Of a stretch of 64,000 nucleotides of DNA, positions 1 through 9,135 are shown in pieces; the first letter of the stretch is position 1, and the number at the start of each line of letters is the position of its first letter. The stretch spans positions 124,001-188,000 of the forward strand of contig JAIOAU010000004.1 in the NCBI GenBank assembly GCA_019873655.1, given 5' to 3'. A model generated the notes under the pieces. The model did no database searches. It was not told the DNA's origin and saw only the letters and a program-made list of their open reading frames with translations. The position numbers and the translations under genes were made by a program. Source of the stretch: Chloroflexota bacterium. Lineage in GTDB: Bacteria > Chloroflexota > Anaerolineae > Anaerolineales > Villigracilaceae.

Positions 1-845
1 TCCTGGGCATTCCCTACCCGCCGCCGTCGGTCGCCCCGCCCGCCGAAGAAGACGGGCCTCCGCGCGGCCGGGTCGCCTCCTATGCCTGGGGCCAGGACTA
101 CCACCTCGTCCTGCCGGAGCGGCTGCGCGCCCTGGTCGCCTTCATCGAGGCGCAGGCCGGAGGTCCGCTGCCGCACCGCATCTACACCGATACCGTCCCG
201 CTCCTCGAGCGCGACCTAGCCCAGCGCGCCGGCCTGGGCTGGATCGGCAAGAACACCTGCCTCATCAACCCGCGCTTCGGCTCGACCTTCTTCCTGGCCG
301 AAATCCTGCTCGGCCTCGACCTGGAACCCGACCCGCCCTTCGAGGCCGACCGCTGCGGAACCTGTCGGCGCTGCATCGAAGCCTGCCCCACCGGCTGCAT
401 CCTGCCCGACCGCACCCTCGATGCCCGCGCCTGCATCTCTTACCTGACCATCGAAAACAAAGGCGAGATTCCGGAACGCCTGCGGCCGGCGCTTGGCGAG
501 TGGGTCTTCGGCTGCGACATCTGTCAGGCCGTCTGCCCCTGGAACCGCTTCGCCCCGCCCGAGGTGGACCCGGCCTTCGCCCCCCTCCCCGGCCTGCCGC
601 GCCCCGACCTGATCGCCGCCCTGAACCTCGACCCGCAGACCTTCAACCGCCAGTTCAAGACCAGCCCGATTCAGCGCGCCCGCCGGCGCGGCTACCGGCG
701 CAACGCCGCCGTGGCGCTGGGCAACCTCGGCCGCGCCGAGGCCATCCCGGCGCTCGCCCAGGCCTGTCAGGACGAGGACGCCCTCGTCCGCGCCCACGCC
801 GCCTGGAGCCTCGAACGAATCCACACAACCCAGAGCGATCCATGA
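1..845 (+). CDS. queG: Epoxyqueuosine reductase QueG, 5' end cut by the window
   Basis: This enzyme reduces epoxyqueuosine to queuosine in tRNA, the last step of queuosine synthesis, using cobalamin and two 4Fe-4S clusters. The readable frame begins at base 3 with no start codon, so the N-terminal part lies outside the window. Two ferredoxin-type cysteine groups are visible: CGTCRRCIEACPTGC (about 357-402) and CDICQAVCPW (about 514-543). The upstream segment RAGLGWIGKNTCLINPRFGS is typical of the family. The C-terminal 60 residues form a HEAT-like repeat (AVALGNLGRAEAIPALAQA), also typical of QueG. The stop codon overlaps the rdgB start (ATGA), so the two are co-transcribed. The identification is firm; only the start is missing. 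Confidence 0.93.
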   Translation, partial: LGIPYPPPSVAPPAEEDGPPRGRVASYAWGQDYHLVLPERLRALVAFIEAQAGGPLPHRIYTDTVPLLERDLAQRAGLGWIGKNTCLINPRFGSTFFLAEILLGLDLEPDPPFEADRCGTCRRCIEACPTGCILPDRTLDARACISYLTIENKGEIPERLRPALGEWVFGCDICQAVCPWNRFAPPEVDPAFAPLPGLPRPDLIAALNLDPQTFNRQFKTSPIQRARRRGYRRNAAVALGNLGRAEAIPALAQACQDEDALVRAHAAWSLERIHTTQSDP

Positions 846-1441
846 AAAAACGACTGCTGATTGCCACCAACAACCGCGGCAAAGTGAAAGAAATCCAGGC
901 CTTGCTGGCCGACCTCGACCTGGAACTGGTCACCCCCGAGCAGATCGGCCTGCGGCTGGACGTCGTCGAAGACGGCCAGACCTACGCCGAGAACGCCCGC
1001 CTCAAGGCGCTGGCCTTTGCCCAGGCCAGCGGCCTGGTCGCCCTGGCCGACGACTCGGGCCTGGAGGTGGACGCCCTGGGCGGCCGGCCCGGCCTGCATT
1101 CGAACCGCTTCGGGCCGCAGCCCTCCAGCGAAGCGAGTCGACGCGCCTTCCTGCTGACCCAACTGGCCGGTCTCCCCCGCCCCTGGACGGCGCGTTTCCG
1201 CGCCACCGTCGTCATCGCCCGCCCCGATGGTCAACTCTGGCTGACAGAGGGAATCTGCGAAGGAGAGATCATCCCCGAAGAGCGCGGCTCACACGGCTTC
1301 GGCTACGACCCGCTGTTCCTGATCCCGGAGATGGGCCGGACGATGGCCGAACTGGGCCTGGAAGAGAAGAACCGCCTGAGCCACCGCGCCCGGGCGGTCC
1401 GGCAGGCCATCCCCTTTCTGTTCGCCGCCCTGGAAATGTAA
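842..1441 (+). CDS. rdgB: RdgB/HAM1 family non-canonical purine NTP pyrophosphatase
   Basis: This cytosolic house-cleaning enzyme hydrolyses dITP, XTP and ITP to monophosphates so deaminated purines are not incorporated. The 199-residue length is normal for the family. Diagnostic motifs are TNNRGKVKEIQ near the N-terminus, the DDSGLEVDALGGRPG segment around residue 78, and GFGYDPLF around residue 150. The ATG at 842 overlaps the queG stop and gives the natural N-terminus MKKRLLIATNN. The frame stays open far upstream, but that extension is the queG gene read in another frame. The neighbouring gene is convergent and only 9 bases away. Confidence 0.95.
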   Translation: MKKRLLIATNNRGKVKEIQALLADLDLELVTPEQIGLRLDVVEDGQTYAENARLKALAFAQASGLVALADDSGLEVDALGGRPGLHSNRFGPQPSSEASRRAFLLTQLAGLPRPWTARFRATVVIARPDGQLWLTEGICEGEIIPEERGSHGFGYDPLFLIPEMGRTMAELGLEEKNRLSHRARAVRQAIPFLFAALEM

Positions 1442-1450
1442 GATTGGCGG

Positions 1451-2221
1451 TCAAACCGGCCAGCGAATCGTCTGCAAGAAGAGGCTGAGTAGAGCCGCCA
1501 CGCGCCGCGGTTGTTCGAGCATCAGCATGTGGCCGGCGCCGTCGAGCGTCTGCAGGGCCGCGCCGGGAATGCCGCTGGCCAGGGCTTCCGAAAAAGACAA
1601 GGGGGTGAGACGATCCTCGGTGCCGCACAGGACCAGGGTCGGGACGTGCACTTTGGAGAGGCGCTTCGAGAGATCGAGGCGGTCGCAGGCCAGCAAGTCG
1701 CCATAATAAACGGTCGGGCGCGTCTCGGTCATGACCCGCCGCAGCAAGGTCTTCGCCTGTTCGGGGGCATGGGGGCCAAAAGCGCCTCGCTGCGCCTCTG
1801 CAAGGATGGTCGAATACAGGGAGGGATTGGCCGCCGCCTCCAGGCGGGCCGAGGCGACCGGCAGACGGGCGCCGCTGGCCAGCAGGGCGATTCCAGCCAC
1901 CCATTTGGGGCGCTCGATCGCCATATCCAGAGCGATGGCCCCGCCCAGGTCGTGGCCGGCGATGACCGCCTGGTGCAAGCCGACGGCTTTCATGAAGGCC
2001 GCCACGCTGCGGGCGTAATCGGCGACCGATTGCAAACCGGGGCCTTCGGACTTGCCATGCCCCGGCAGGTCGAGGGCCAGGACGCGCTGGCCCGCCATGC
2101 GGCGGATTTCCGGCGGCCAGACCTGATAATTGGCCCCCGCCCCATGAATCAAAAGGAGAGGCGGCCTGTCGGCGCCGCCAGCCTCGTGAAGGAAATAGTA
2201 CAAATTGGCAGCGACGGGCAT
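1451..2221 (-). CDS. Alpha/beta hydrolase with Asp at the nucleophile position
   Basis: This is a 256-residue single-domain alpha/beta hydrolase. The oxyanion region is LLIHGAGANYQVW (about residues 24-35) and the strand-turn LALDLPGHGKS follows. The nucleophile elbow reads AGHDLGG, with Asp91 where esterases and lipases carry Ser. Asp203 (GTEDRLTP) and His231 (GAGHMLMLEQP) complete the triad. An Asp nucleophile is characteristic of epoxide hydrolases and haloalkane or fluoroacetate dehalogenases, so an esterase annotation would probably be wrong. The substrate cannot be named. It starts 4 bases after the histidine kinase stop, so the two are probably co-transcribed. It converges with rdgB. 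Confidence 0.85.
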   Translation of the reverse strand: MPVAANLYYFLHEAGGADRPPLLLIHGAGANYQVWPPEIRRMAGQRVLALDLPGHGKSEGPGLQSVADYARSVAAFMKAVGLHQAVIAGHDLGGAIALDMAIERPKWVAGIALLASGARLPVASARLEAAANPSLYSTILAEAQRGAFGPHAPEQAKTLLRRVMTETRPTVYYGDLLACDRLDLSKRLSKVHVPTLVLCGTEDRLTPLSFSEALASGIPGAALQTLDGAGHMLMLEQPRRVAALLSLFLQTIRWPV

Positions 2222-2225
2222 GGCC

Positions 2226-3995
2226 TCAATAGCGCTGGCGGGTGGCGTGATGGAGGCGGTCGGCGGCCTCCTCGGTCAGCGGGATGACGACCTGGACGCG
2301 CGTCCCCTGGCCGGGCGCCGACTCGATGTGGAGCAAGCCGTTGACCAGTTCGGCGCGCTCGCGCAGGTTGATCATCCCCAAACTGCCGCGTTTGTCGTAG
2401 GCGCGCATCGTCTCGGCCACATCGAAGCCGACGCCGTCATCCTTGACCTCGAGCAAGGCCAGGTCGCGCGCGATCAGGCGAAAATTGACCCAAATATGAG
2501 GGGCCTGGGCGTGTTTGCGGGCGTTGTTGACCGCCTCTTCGACCAGGTAGAAGATGACGCCCTGTTTGCCCATTTCGATGTCTTTGAGCGCGTTCTCGTC
2601 CACCTGAATCAGCACTTCCTGCCCGAACGTTTCCTTCATCTTATCGGCCATGGCCTGAAGGGCCGCCACCAGGCCCTGCGATTCGAGGACGAGCGGCCGC
2701 AGGGTGAAGAGCATGTGGCGGATTTCTTTGGTCGTGCGGCGAGCCAACTCTTCGATCTTGAGCAATTCCTGGCTGGCAGCGGCAGGGTCCTTCTCCAGCA
2801 TCCGGCGGGCCAGATTGACGCGCATGGCCATCGCCGCCACCGACTGGGTCGGGCCGTCGTGCAGGTCGCGCGCCAGTTTCTTGCGGGCCTCCTCCTGGAC
2901 CTCGATCATGCGGTCGCGTTCATCCACCAGTTCTTGATACAGACGGGCGTTCTGGATGGCGATCATGGCCTGACGGCCGATGATGTCCAGGACTTCGCGG
3001 CGGTCGGCGGTGAAAAAGCCGGCCTCGGGGTGGCCGAAGATCAACACGCCGAACACGGAAAAGCCGCTGCGCAAGGGGAAACAATAGACCTCGGCGCAAC
3101 TGTGCAGGGCAACGATGCGGCTCAGTTCGGGGTCTTGGCTGACTTCGGCAACCAGAATCGGCTGATCGTCCTCGAGGGCGCGGGCCAGAGCGCCTTCGGC
3201 GGCCGGCAAGGTGATGCGCAGGTCGGCCGGGGCCAGGCGGCGGGCCGAACCGACCTCCAGGACTTCCTCGGCGTTGAACAGGAGGGCCGCGCTGACCAGC
3301 CGGTCGTCGGCGACGCTTTCGGAGTCCTCCGACTGCGAGCGCAGGGCGGTCAGGCTCAAGTCGAGGGCGGTGTCGAGGACGCGCTGGTAGTTGAGGGTGG
3401 TCGTCAGGGTGGAGGTCAAGTCATAGATGGCGCGCAGGCGTTCGTTCTCGACCTGTTGACGGCGCTGCTGGGCCTCGAGCATTTCCTGGCGCGAGCGGCG
3501 CAGCGATTCGATCAGCCGCCGGCTCCAAAGTCCAAACAAGGCGGCCAGGATCAGGGTGGGGACAGCCATCGCCGCCAGCGCCGGCCAGGCCAGCGAAAGC
3601 GGCCCCCGCAACGCTGTGAGGGCGACCTGCGCCAGCAAGAAGGAGACGGCAACGATCACCGCTCCGCCGAACTCGAAATACAGGGCCGCCGTGAGAATGG
3701 GGAGCAAGCCGGCCCAGAAAACCGGGCCATAGACGCCGGCCGACAAGACCTGGAGCAAAATCATTCCGCCCAAGTCCACGGCCAGGCTGATGGGGCGATG
3801 AAAACGGAAACGGCGGTTGAGACCCGCCAGGAGGGTCAGGACGGCGTTCCAGACGGCCAGGGCGGCCAGGACGAGCGCGGCCGGTTCGCGCAAACTCTCC
3901 CCCAACGCCAGAGAGACGACCAGGCCCAACAGAACCAGCCAGCGCAGGGAGACGGTGAACCAATCAGCGACAAAGGGCGAGTCCGCGGTTCGCAC
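2226..3995 (-). CDS. Membrane sensor histidine kinase, NarL/HisKA_3 type with GAF domain
   Basis: This 589-residue kinase has four to six hydrophobic segments in residues 13-157, a short coiled coil (about 160-190), a GAF domain (about 190-350), a HisKA_3 dimerisation domain and a HATPase. The phosphorylated histidine is His379 in KLARDLHDGPTQSVA, the NarL-family motif. The ATP lid includes EEAVNNARKHA (about 486-496), DDGVGFD (519-525) and GSLGMINLRERAEL (537-550). No response regulator is adjacent, so the partner is elsewhere. The start is a GTG with no Shine-Dalgarno sequence, located about where transcription from the promoter at 4002-4029 should begin, which suggests a leaderless transcript. 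The alpha/beta hydrolase follows after 4 bases. The signal sensed is unknown. Confidence 0.92.
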   Translation of the reverse strand: MRTADSPFVADWFTVSLRWLVLLGLVVSLALGESLREPAALVLAALAVWNAVLTLLAGLNRRFRFHRPISLAVDLGGMILLQVLSAGVYGPVFWAGLLPILTAALYFEFGGAVIVAVSFLLAQVALTALRGPLSLAWPALAAMAVPTLILAALFGLWSRRLIESLRRSRQEMLEAQQRRQQVENERLRAIYDLTSTLTTTLNYQRVLDTALDLSLTALRSQSEDSESVADDRLVSAALLFNAEEVLEVGSARRLAPADLRITLPAAEGALARALEDDQPILVAEVSQDPELSRIVALHSCAEVYCFPLRSGFSVFGVLIFGHPEAGFFTADRREVLDIIGRQAMIAIQNARLYQELVDERDRMIEVQEEARKKLARDLHDGPTQSVAAMAMRVNLARRMLEKDPAAASQELLKIEELARRTTKEIRHMLFTLRPLVLESQGLVAALQAMADKMKETFGQEVLIQVDENALKDIEMGKQGVIFYLVEEAVNNARKHAQAPHIWVNFRLIARDLALLEVKDDGVGFDVAETMRAYDKRGSLGMINLRERAELVNGLLHIESAPGQGTRVQVVIPLTEEAADRLHHATRQRY

Positions 3996-4001
3996 GGTTT
4001 A

Positions 4002-4029
4002 ATGATACTGATTTTCTCTGGAAAGGCAA
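4002..4029 (-). promoter_or_regulatory. Sigma70-like promoter for the histidine kinase, leaderless
   Basis: Read on the minus strand, TTGCCT (4024-4029) and TATCAT (4002-4007) are separated by 16 bases. The GTG start codon begins 6 bases after the -10 box, close to the expected transcription start. With no Shine-Dalgarno sequence in front of the GTG, this predicts a leaderless message. It rests on sequence match only. Confidence 0.5.
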
Positions 4030-4074
4030 GCGAAAGCGCGCCCGTTTGCGTTGCAATTTCGAGACGAAAATCCG

Positions 4075-4848
4075 CTATTCCTCCCGCCGGCGCATGCGCG
4101 CCTTCAGACGCAGACGCCAGAGCGGGCCGATGGCCTTGCGGATGATGTATTTGGCGGTGATGATCGAGAACCACGAACCGCCGTCGCGAAAGTGGACGCG
4201 CAGCATCTCGGGCCAGCAGCGGTCGTCGGCGACGAAGGTCTTGCCGCTGGCGTGCAGGCGGAAGTTGGCCCACAGGCGGCGGGTGTAGTAGAGCGGGGCT
4301 ACCTGGGCCAGCCGCACCCACAGGTCGTAATCCATGGCGAAGTAGAAGGATGGATCGAGCGGCCCGACCTGCCGCCACAGGTCGGCACGGAAGAAACTGG
4401 CCTGCTGGGGAATGTGAACGTAGCCGCGCCGCAGGCGGGCCAGGTCGGTCTGGGCGGCGGGGAAACGACCGATGACGCGGCCCTGCTCGTCGATGAAGTT
4501 GGCGTCGCCGTAGACCAGGCCGGCGTCTGGATGCGCCTGGAAGAACGCCACGGCCTCGGTCACCGCGCCGGGGAGGTAGGTGTCGTCGGAGTTGATCCAG
4601 GCCAGGATGTCGCCGGTGGCGCGGGCGAAGCCCTTGTTGATGGCGTCGGTCTGGCCGCGGTCGGGTTCGGAGACCCACCAGGCAAGGCGGTCGGCGTATT
4701 TCTTGATGATGTCCACGCTGCCGTCGGTGGAGCCGCCGTCCACGATGATGTATTCGATGTCGGGGTAATCCTGTTCGAGGACAGAGCGGATGGTGGCTTC
4801 GAGAAAACGAGCCTGGTTATAGGAGGGGGTGACGATCGAGACGCGCAT
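4075..4848 (-). CDS. Family 2 glycosyltransferase (GT-A)
   Basis: This 257-residue soluble transferase has the classic GT2 beginning [20 protein letters not shown], then VDGGSTDGS for nucleotide-sugar binding and a metal-binding NSDD (about residue 88). The acceptor-side segment [10 protein letters not shown] is the usual ED/D-like motif of WcaA-type enzymes. It probably adds one sugar to a lipid-linked glycan at the inner membrane; donor and acceptor cannot be told. GGAG stands 5 bases before the ATG. It is the last gene of the operon that contains the GT-C, FkbM and other GT2 genes. It is a close paralog of the GT2 at 7166-8101, sharing the segment SVLEQDY and an RGQ(T/G)DAINKG motif. Confidence 0.92.
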   Translation of the reverse strand: MRVSIVTPSYNQARFLEATIRSVLEQDYPDIEYIIVDGGSTDGSVDIIKKYADRLAWWVSEPDRGQTDAINKGFARATGDILAWINSDDTYLPGAVTEAVAFFQAHPDAGLVYGDANFIDEQGRVIGRFPAAQTDLARLRRGYVHIPQQASFFRADLWRQVGPLDPSFYFAMDYDLWVRLAQVAPLYYTRRLWANFRLHASGKTFVADDRCWPEMLRVHFRDGGSWFSIITAKYIIRKAIGPLWRLRLKARMRRREE

Positions 4849-4862
4849 GGGAACTCCGTGTA

Positions 4863-6383
4863 TCAGGGCAGAGGATGCTGCAAGTCGAAGATGATGTAGC
4901 CCTGGCCCTGTTCGAGGATGGGGTAGTGGGCGTAGAGGTATTCTTTCAACTGCGGCTGGGCGTCGAATTCATCCAGGTCGGTGACCAGGAAATAATGCCG
5001 GCCGGAGACGAACGTTTCGAACTGGACGGCGAATTCGGGCGTCGAAAGGCCCGCCATGGCGCGCAAGGCGGTGTCGCCGGTCTGCGGCCAGTAGGCAGGC
5101 TGAATCCAGCCCCAGTAGGCCAGGGGGTAGCCGTAATCCTGGACGAGGGCCACGCCGCGGCTGTCGTAGTCGAGGGCGCGGCCGATCTCGGCCCAGAATT
5201 GGGCCTGCGGGCGGTAGTCGACGCGGTGGAAGGTCTGGCGCAGGTTCCACAGGTTGAATAGCAGACCGGCGGCGAGGATGAGGAAAATGAACGCGCGCCC
5301 CAAGCGGCCGGGGTCGAGGTCGAGCAGGCGGCGGGCGGTCAGGTCGCCGAGGGGAGCCAGGGAGAGGGCCACGATGGGGACGAGGGAGAGGTGGTAATAG
5401 TCATGGGTCATGAAGTAATAGGCGAAGACCAGCAGGAAGAGCAGGTAACCGCCCCACAGGCCGGCCAGGAAGACGCGTTTTTCGCCCTTTTCGAGCAGGA
5501 AGAAGCCCAGCAGGCCGAGAATCAGCGGCAGGAGGCCGACGACGCGCTCGACGTTGGCTTCGGTCACCAAATAGAAGATGGGGTCGAGCAGCAGGTTGGG
5601 GAAGAAGCGCAGGCTGAACTGCGTACCGAGCGTCCCCTTGACGAAGAAGCCGTAGTACATCCAGATGAGAATGGGGACGGCCATGAGCAGCCCCATGACC
5701 CAGAATTTGATCTGGCGGACGGATTGGCGCAGGGGGCGGGCGAAAAAGACCCCGGCCAGGCCGCCCAGCAGGGAGAAGGCGGCCAGCGACTTGACCAGCA
5801 TGGCCAGTCCGCCGAGCAGGCCGGCGGCGACCGCCCAGCCCCAGCGATCGCTTCGATACCAGCGGCGCATGGCCCACCAGGAGAAGAGGATGAGCGAGAG
5901 CATCAGGGGATCGGGCTGGAAGGCGCGACTGGCAATGACGCCGTAGGGAGCAAAGAGATAGAAAGCCAGGGCGACCGTCGCGCCGTCGGCCGAGACCAGG
6001 TCGCGGGCGAGGAAATAGACGGCCAGTCCGCCCAAGACCCAGAAGATGGCCGAGTAGAGGCGCGGGTAGAAGAGGTCTTCGCGGCCGATCAGGCGGTAGG
6101 TGAGGACGGCCAGGGCGTCGATGGAGGGCGGTTCGGTCTCCTCGGATTTCCACATGGCGACGGCGCGCTCGCGCTGCCAGGCCGGGGCGGAGTCGAGGTG
6201 TTCGTAGTACATGCCGCGGGCGACGATGGCCGTGAACACCTGACGGGTGGGATGAAAGTCGAGGGGCGCGTCGGTCAGGTCATAGACGCGGATGGCCAGG
6301 GCGGCGGCGAAGAGGACGAGGAGCAGGAGGAGATGTCCGGTTCGAGAACGAGCAAAGAGGGAGGAGGATGTTGCAGTGGTCAT
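4863..6383 (-). CDS. GT-C membrane glycosyltransferase, ArnT/PMT-like
   Basis: A 506-residue integral membrane protein with about ten hydrophobic segments, the first at residues 17-33 ([20 protein letters not shown]). The first periplasmic loop carries LDFHPTRQ in place of the usual acidic motif of polyprenyl-phosphate-dependent transferases. [18 protein letters not shown] and the [20 protein letters not shown] helix resemble the ArnT/PMT (GT39/GT83) superfamily. Such enzymes use undecaprenyl-phosphate sugars on the outer face of the cytoplasmic membrane. The acceptor may be a lipid, glycan or S-layer protein. The start overlaps the stop of the FkbM gene by 4 bases. The family-level call is firm, the substrate unknown. 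Confidence 0.85.
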   Translation of the reverse strand: MTTATSSSLFARSRTGHLLLLLVLFAAALAIRVYDLTDAPLDFHPTRQVFTAIVARGMYYEHLDSAPAWQRERAVAMWKSEETEPPSIDALAVLTYRLIGREDLFYPRLYSAIFWVLGGLAVYFLARDLVSADGATVALAFYLFAPYGVIASRAFQPDPLMLSLILFSWWAMRRWYRSDRWGWAVAAGLLGGLAMLVKSLAAFSLLGGLAGVFFARPLRQSVRQIKFWVMGLLMAVPILIWMYYGFFVKGTLGTQFSLRFFPNLLLDPIFYLVTEANVERVVGLLPLILGLLGFFLLEKGEKRVFLAGLWGGYLLFLLVFAYYFMTHDYYHLSLVPIVALSLAPLGDLTARRLLDLDPGRLGRAFIFLILAAGLLFNLWNLRQTFHRVDYRPQAQFWAEIGRALDYDSRGVALVQDYGYPLAYWGWIQPAYWPQTGDTALRAMAGLSTPEFAVQFETFVSGRHYFLVTDLDEFDAQPQLKEYLYAHYPILEQGQGYIIFDLQHPLP

Positions 6384-7159
6384 GGTTCTTTCCGTCGGAT
6401 GAACAGGCCGTCGGCCTGGAGGATGGATCCATCGAGGGGGGAGAGAAGGGAATCGAAACTGCCGGCGAAGCGGAAGCCCGAGTCGGCGAGCAGGGCGTAG
6501 AGGTCGTCGAAGAGGGGTTGGCCGGCGTAGAGTTCGGCAAAGGAGAGTTCGCAGAGCAGGTAATCCACCCGGGCGAGGGTCTCGGCTGCGCCGCGCAGGA
6601 CGGCCGCTTCGTAGCCCTGGACGTCGAGTTTGAGCAGGACGGGAGGCTGGAGATCCATCTGGTCGAGGTAGTCGTCCAGGCGGGCGAGGGGGACGGTCAC
6701 CCGGACCTGGTTCCCGGTCTGGGGAAAGGCGCGGCGGTGCAGGTCGGCCATTGCGAGGACGGAGGAGGAAGCGGAGAATTCGTTCTGGTAGAAATCAATC
6801 GTACCGGTTGTCTCGCCGAGGGCGGTCTGGAAAGCGCGGAAGCGGCCGAGGGGCGAGAGGCGGCGAAGCAGGGCGCGATAATTGGCCTCGAGCGGCTCGA
6901 AGGAGTAGATTTGGGCCTCGGGCAGGATGAGGCGCATGGCGTAGGCAAACGAGCCGATATACGCGCCGACGTCGAGGACGGTGCGGATGCCCGCCGCCTG
7001 CAGCCAGCGGCGGTGGGGGGTCAGGCGCGGCAGTTCGTGGAGCAGGCGGCGGTCGGCGAGCAGGTCCGCCAGGAGAGGCCAGAAATGCCGCGGATACTGA
7101 AACGGCAGGGAGGCGTATTCGATGCCCTTGATGAGCAGGTCGGAGAGGGATCGGGGCAT
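6380..7159 (-). CDS. FkbM family SAM-dependent methyltransferase
   Basis: This 259-residue enzyme probably O-methylates a sugar in the surface glycan. The SAM-binding motif is TVLDVGAYIGSFAYAMRL (about residues 60-77), followed by IYSFEPLEANY, the standard motif II of FkbM proteins. LLKLDVQGYEAAVLRGA (about 174-190) is the hallmark C-terminal motif of the family. It sits between two glycosyltransferases with a 4-base overlap downstream and a 6-base gap upstream, as expected for a tailoring enzyme translated with its glycosyltransferases. Which hydroxyl is methylated cannot be told. Confidence 0.92.
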   Translation of the reverse strand: MPRSLSDLLIKGIEYASLPFQYPRHFWPLLADLLADRRLLHELPRLTPHRRWLQAAGIRTVLDVGAYIGSFAYAMRLILPEAQIYSFEPLEANYRALLRRLSPLGRFRAFQTALGETTGTIDFYQNEFSASSSVLAMADLHRRAFPQTGNQVRVTVPLARLDDYLDQMDLQPPVLLKLDVQGYEAAVLRGAAETLARVDYLLCELSFAELYAGQPLFDDLYALLADSGFRFAGSFDSLLSPLDGSILQADGLFIRRKEP

Positions 7160-7165
7160 GCGCGG

Positions 7166-8101
7166 TCACCTTTGTTGGGTCAGTCTCTGGCGGCGGCGGG
7201 CGAGATAGAGCGCCTTGAGGCGCTGGAGGCCAAAGAGGCCCAACAGGGCCAGGAGGATGCGCCGCCAGGCGCGCAGGATGGTGGGGGGATGGGCGATGAG
7301 ACCGCGCCCATAATCCCCCAGGGCGGCGGCAAACTGGCCGCCCTCGACGAGGTAGAAGGCGCTCAAATTGTACAAGCCGGCGCGGATGCGCTTTTCGTTC
7401 CGGCGCACGAGGTCGGCCAGGACGGGCTGGGTTTTCATCCAGTCGGCGATGCGGTAGGCCTCGCGGGCGAATTCGACCGGCCGGGCGATGTTCTTGGCGC
7501 TGGAGTGATAGCGGGCGGCGGCCAGGGTTTTGGGCAGGTAATATATCTCGGCCCGCTGGGCGATGCGCAGCCAGAGATGATGATCGAGCAGGCAATGGTA
7601 AGAAATGTCGAGCGGCCCGGCCTCGACCTGGACAGAACGGCGCATGAAGACAGCCGGCTGGCCAATAATATGAAAGGACATCAATTCTTCGAGTCCCCAG
7701 CGGCCGTATTTCAAGAGATTGATGGGGCGGCCCTGCTCGTCCACGGCCAGGACGTCACCAAAGACCAGGCCGACGCGGGGGTTTTCCTCGAAGACGCGCA
7801 CCGCTTCGGCGACCGCGCCCGGGAGGTAGTAGTCGTCGGAGTTGAGCCAGGCGACGATCTCGCCGCGGGCGCGGGCCAGGCCCTTGTTGATGGCATCGCC
7901 CTGGCCGCGGTCTTTTTCGGAGACCCAGCCCGCCAGCCGGTCGGCATATTTTTCGATGATGGCCTGGCTGCCGTCGGTCGAGCCGCCGTCGATGACGAAG
8001 TATTCGATGGGCGCGTAGTCCTGCTCGAGGACAGAGCGGATGGTCTGCTCGAGGAACTGGGCCTGGTTATAGGAGGGGGTGATGATGGAAACGGTGGTCA
8101 A
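7166..8101 (-). CDS. Family 2 glycosyltransferase with a TTG start inside a repeat
   Basis: A 311-residue GT2 enzyme: [45 protein letters not shown] and the metal site NSDDYYLPG. It is a paralog of the GT2 at 4075-4848 with a longer, basic C-terminal tail (residues about 240-311). The only usable start is TTG at 8101. That codon lies within the first unit of the tandem repeat at 8099-8311, and no convincing Shine-Dalgarno sequence precedes it. The repeat may have replaced the original leader, which could lower expression of this gene and the three genes after it. The donor sugar is unknown. Confidence 0.88.
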   Translation of the reverse strand: MTTVSIITPSYNQAQFLEQTIRSVLEQDYAPIEYFVIDGGSTDGSQAIIEKYADRLAGWVSEKDRGQGDAINKGLARARGEIVAWLNSDDYYLPGAVAEAVRVFEENPRVGLVFGDVLAVDEQGRPINLLKYGRWGLEELMSFHIIGQPAVFMRRSVQVEAGPLDISYHCLLDHHLWLRIAQRAEIYYLPKTLAAARYHSSAKNIARPVEFAREAYRIADWMKTQPVLADLVRRNEKRIRAGLYNLSAFYLVEGGQFAAALGDYGRGLIAHPPTILRAWRRILLALLGLFGLQRLKALYLARRRQRLTQQR

Positions 8102-8311
8102 CGGACTTTTTCACGGAATCACGGATGGAAACGGATTTGTCAACGGACTTTGTCACGGAAAAACGGATTTGTCAACGGACTTTTTCACGGAATCACGGAC
8201 GGAAACGGATTGGGACAACGGACTTTGTCACGGAATCGCGGATGGGAACGGATTGGGGTCAACGGACTTTGTCACGGAATCACGGATGGAAACGGATTTT
8301 TTGAATCACGG
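8099..8311. repeat. Degenerate 42-44 bp tandem repeat, CACGGAT family
   Basis: Five imperfect units begin with CAACGGACT at 8099, 8141, 8173, 8216 and 8260, spaced 42, 32, 43 and 44 bases. Each unit contains sub-words such as TCACGGAATCACGGATGG and AAACGGATTT. The array fills the whole spacer between a GT2 gene and a DUF115-type gene and reaches into the GT2 start codon. There are no spacers of CRISPR type and no dyad symmetry that would make a terminator. Confidence 0.9.
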
Positions 8312-8313
8312 AT

Positions 8314-9135
8314 TTAGTGTTGGAAGAGGGAATTGTAATCAACTTTGGGGAAGACGGTCAATTTGCCGCCGATGGTGGCATCGAGAATTTGACGATGGGC
8401 GGACTGGTAGGCAGCCCGGGCCATGCGGTAGGCGCGCTCGGAGGTCTCCAGGTCGGGCAGTTGCCAGCGGAAGCCTTTGCCAAAGTAGTTGGGGGCAAAG
8501 TGGTTGGGGTCGTCGCCCTCGGAGACGACCGTCTGATTGGCCTGGCCCTGGGTGACGAAGTTGTGGTCGACGCCGACGAGGATGATCTGCTCGAAGCCCA
8601 TGTGAAAGGCAAGTTGCAAGGCCACGTAGGTGACCGTCGCGCCCTCCCACAGACGATGACGGGCGTCGCGGGCAAAACGCGGACCGGTGTAGGTGGTGTA
8701 GAGGAAGGTGGGCAGGTCTGGCAGGGAGGTTTGCGGGGGGAAGAAGCGGTGGGCGCGCCAGGTCAGGAATTTGGGGATGGGAAGGGCCAGAATCTCGTCG
8801 CGGCACTGCTCGATGACCAGGTCGTTGATCGAGACGAGATAGGTGGTGGGGAAACCGAGTTCGGGGAAGAGCAGGTAAATCCGGTTGAGGCCGAAGGTGA
8901 TCTCGCCGCGCAGTCTGGTCAGGTCGGTGCGCCGCAGACTGGGGCCGTTGCCGAGGATGAAGCCGCGCTGACCGCGGTGGATGTCCTTAAGGGCGGCCAA
9001 ACGGTGCAGGCTTTCGCGCCGCCAGGGATGGAGGTAGGCAGGCCCCAAGTCGGGGAGGCGGCGGAGGGCGTCGTAGGAATCGCGGGCGAAGTCCCAGAGG
9101 GCGGGAGGCAGGGCAGATTTGATGGCGTGTTTCAT
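8314..9135 (-). CDS. DUF115/MptE-like protein, possible GT42-like sialyltransferase
   Basis: This 273-residue protein carries GFILGNGPSLRRTDL (about residues 57-71), then TFGLNRIYLLFPELGF and TTYLVSINDLVIEQC, and later the GVDHNFVTQG segment. The NGPSL motif with a downstream DH pair is found in the 6-hydroxymethylpterin pyrophosphokinase MptE-like (DUF115) superfamily. A similar NGPSL motif occurs in GT42 sialyltransferases. In a locus with two NeuB and several CMP-sugar synthetase genes, a nonulosonate transferase role is attractive but unproven. The ATG at 9135 overlaps the upstream SDR stop by 4 bases. A close paralog is at 24738-25499. Confidence 0.72.
   Translation of the reverse strand: MKHAIKSALPPALWDFARDSYDALRRLPDLGPAYLHPWRRESLHRLAALKDIHRGQRGFILGNGPSLRRTDLTRLRGEITFGLNRIYLLFPELGFPTTYLVSINDLVIEQCRDEILALPIPKFLTWRAHRFFPPQTSLPDLPTFLYTTYTGPRFARDARHRLWEGATVTYVALQLAFHMGFEQIILVGVDHNFVTQGQANQTVVSEGDDPNHFAPNYFGKGFRWQLPDLETSERAYRMARAAYQSAHRQILDATIGGKLTVFPKVDYNSLFQH

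Noticed and set aside
8099-8311. Possible origin or iteron cluster
   Set aside because: No replication protein gene, DnaA boxes or partition genes are near; the array lies within a gene cluster border.
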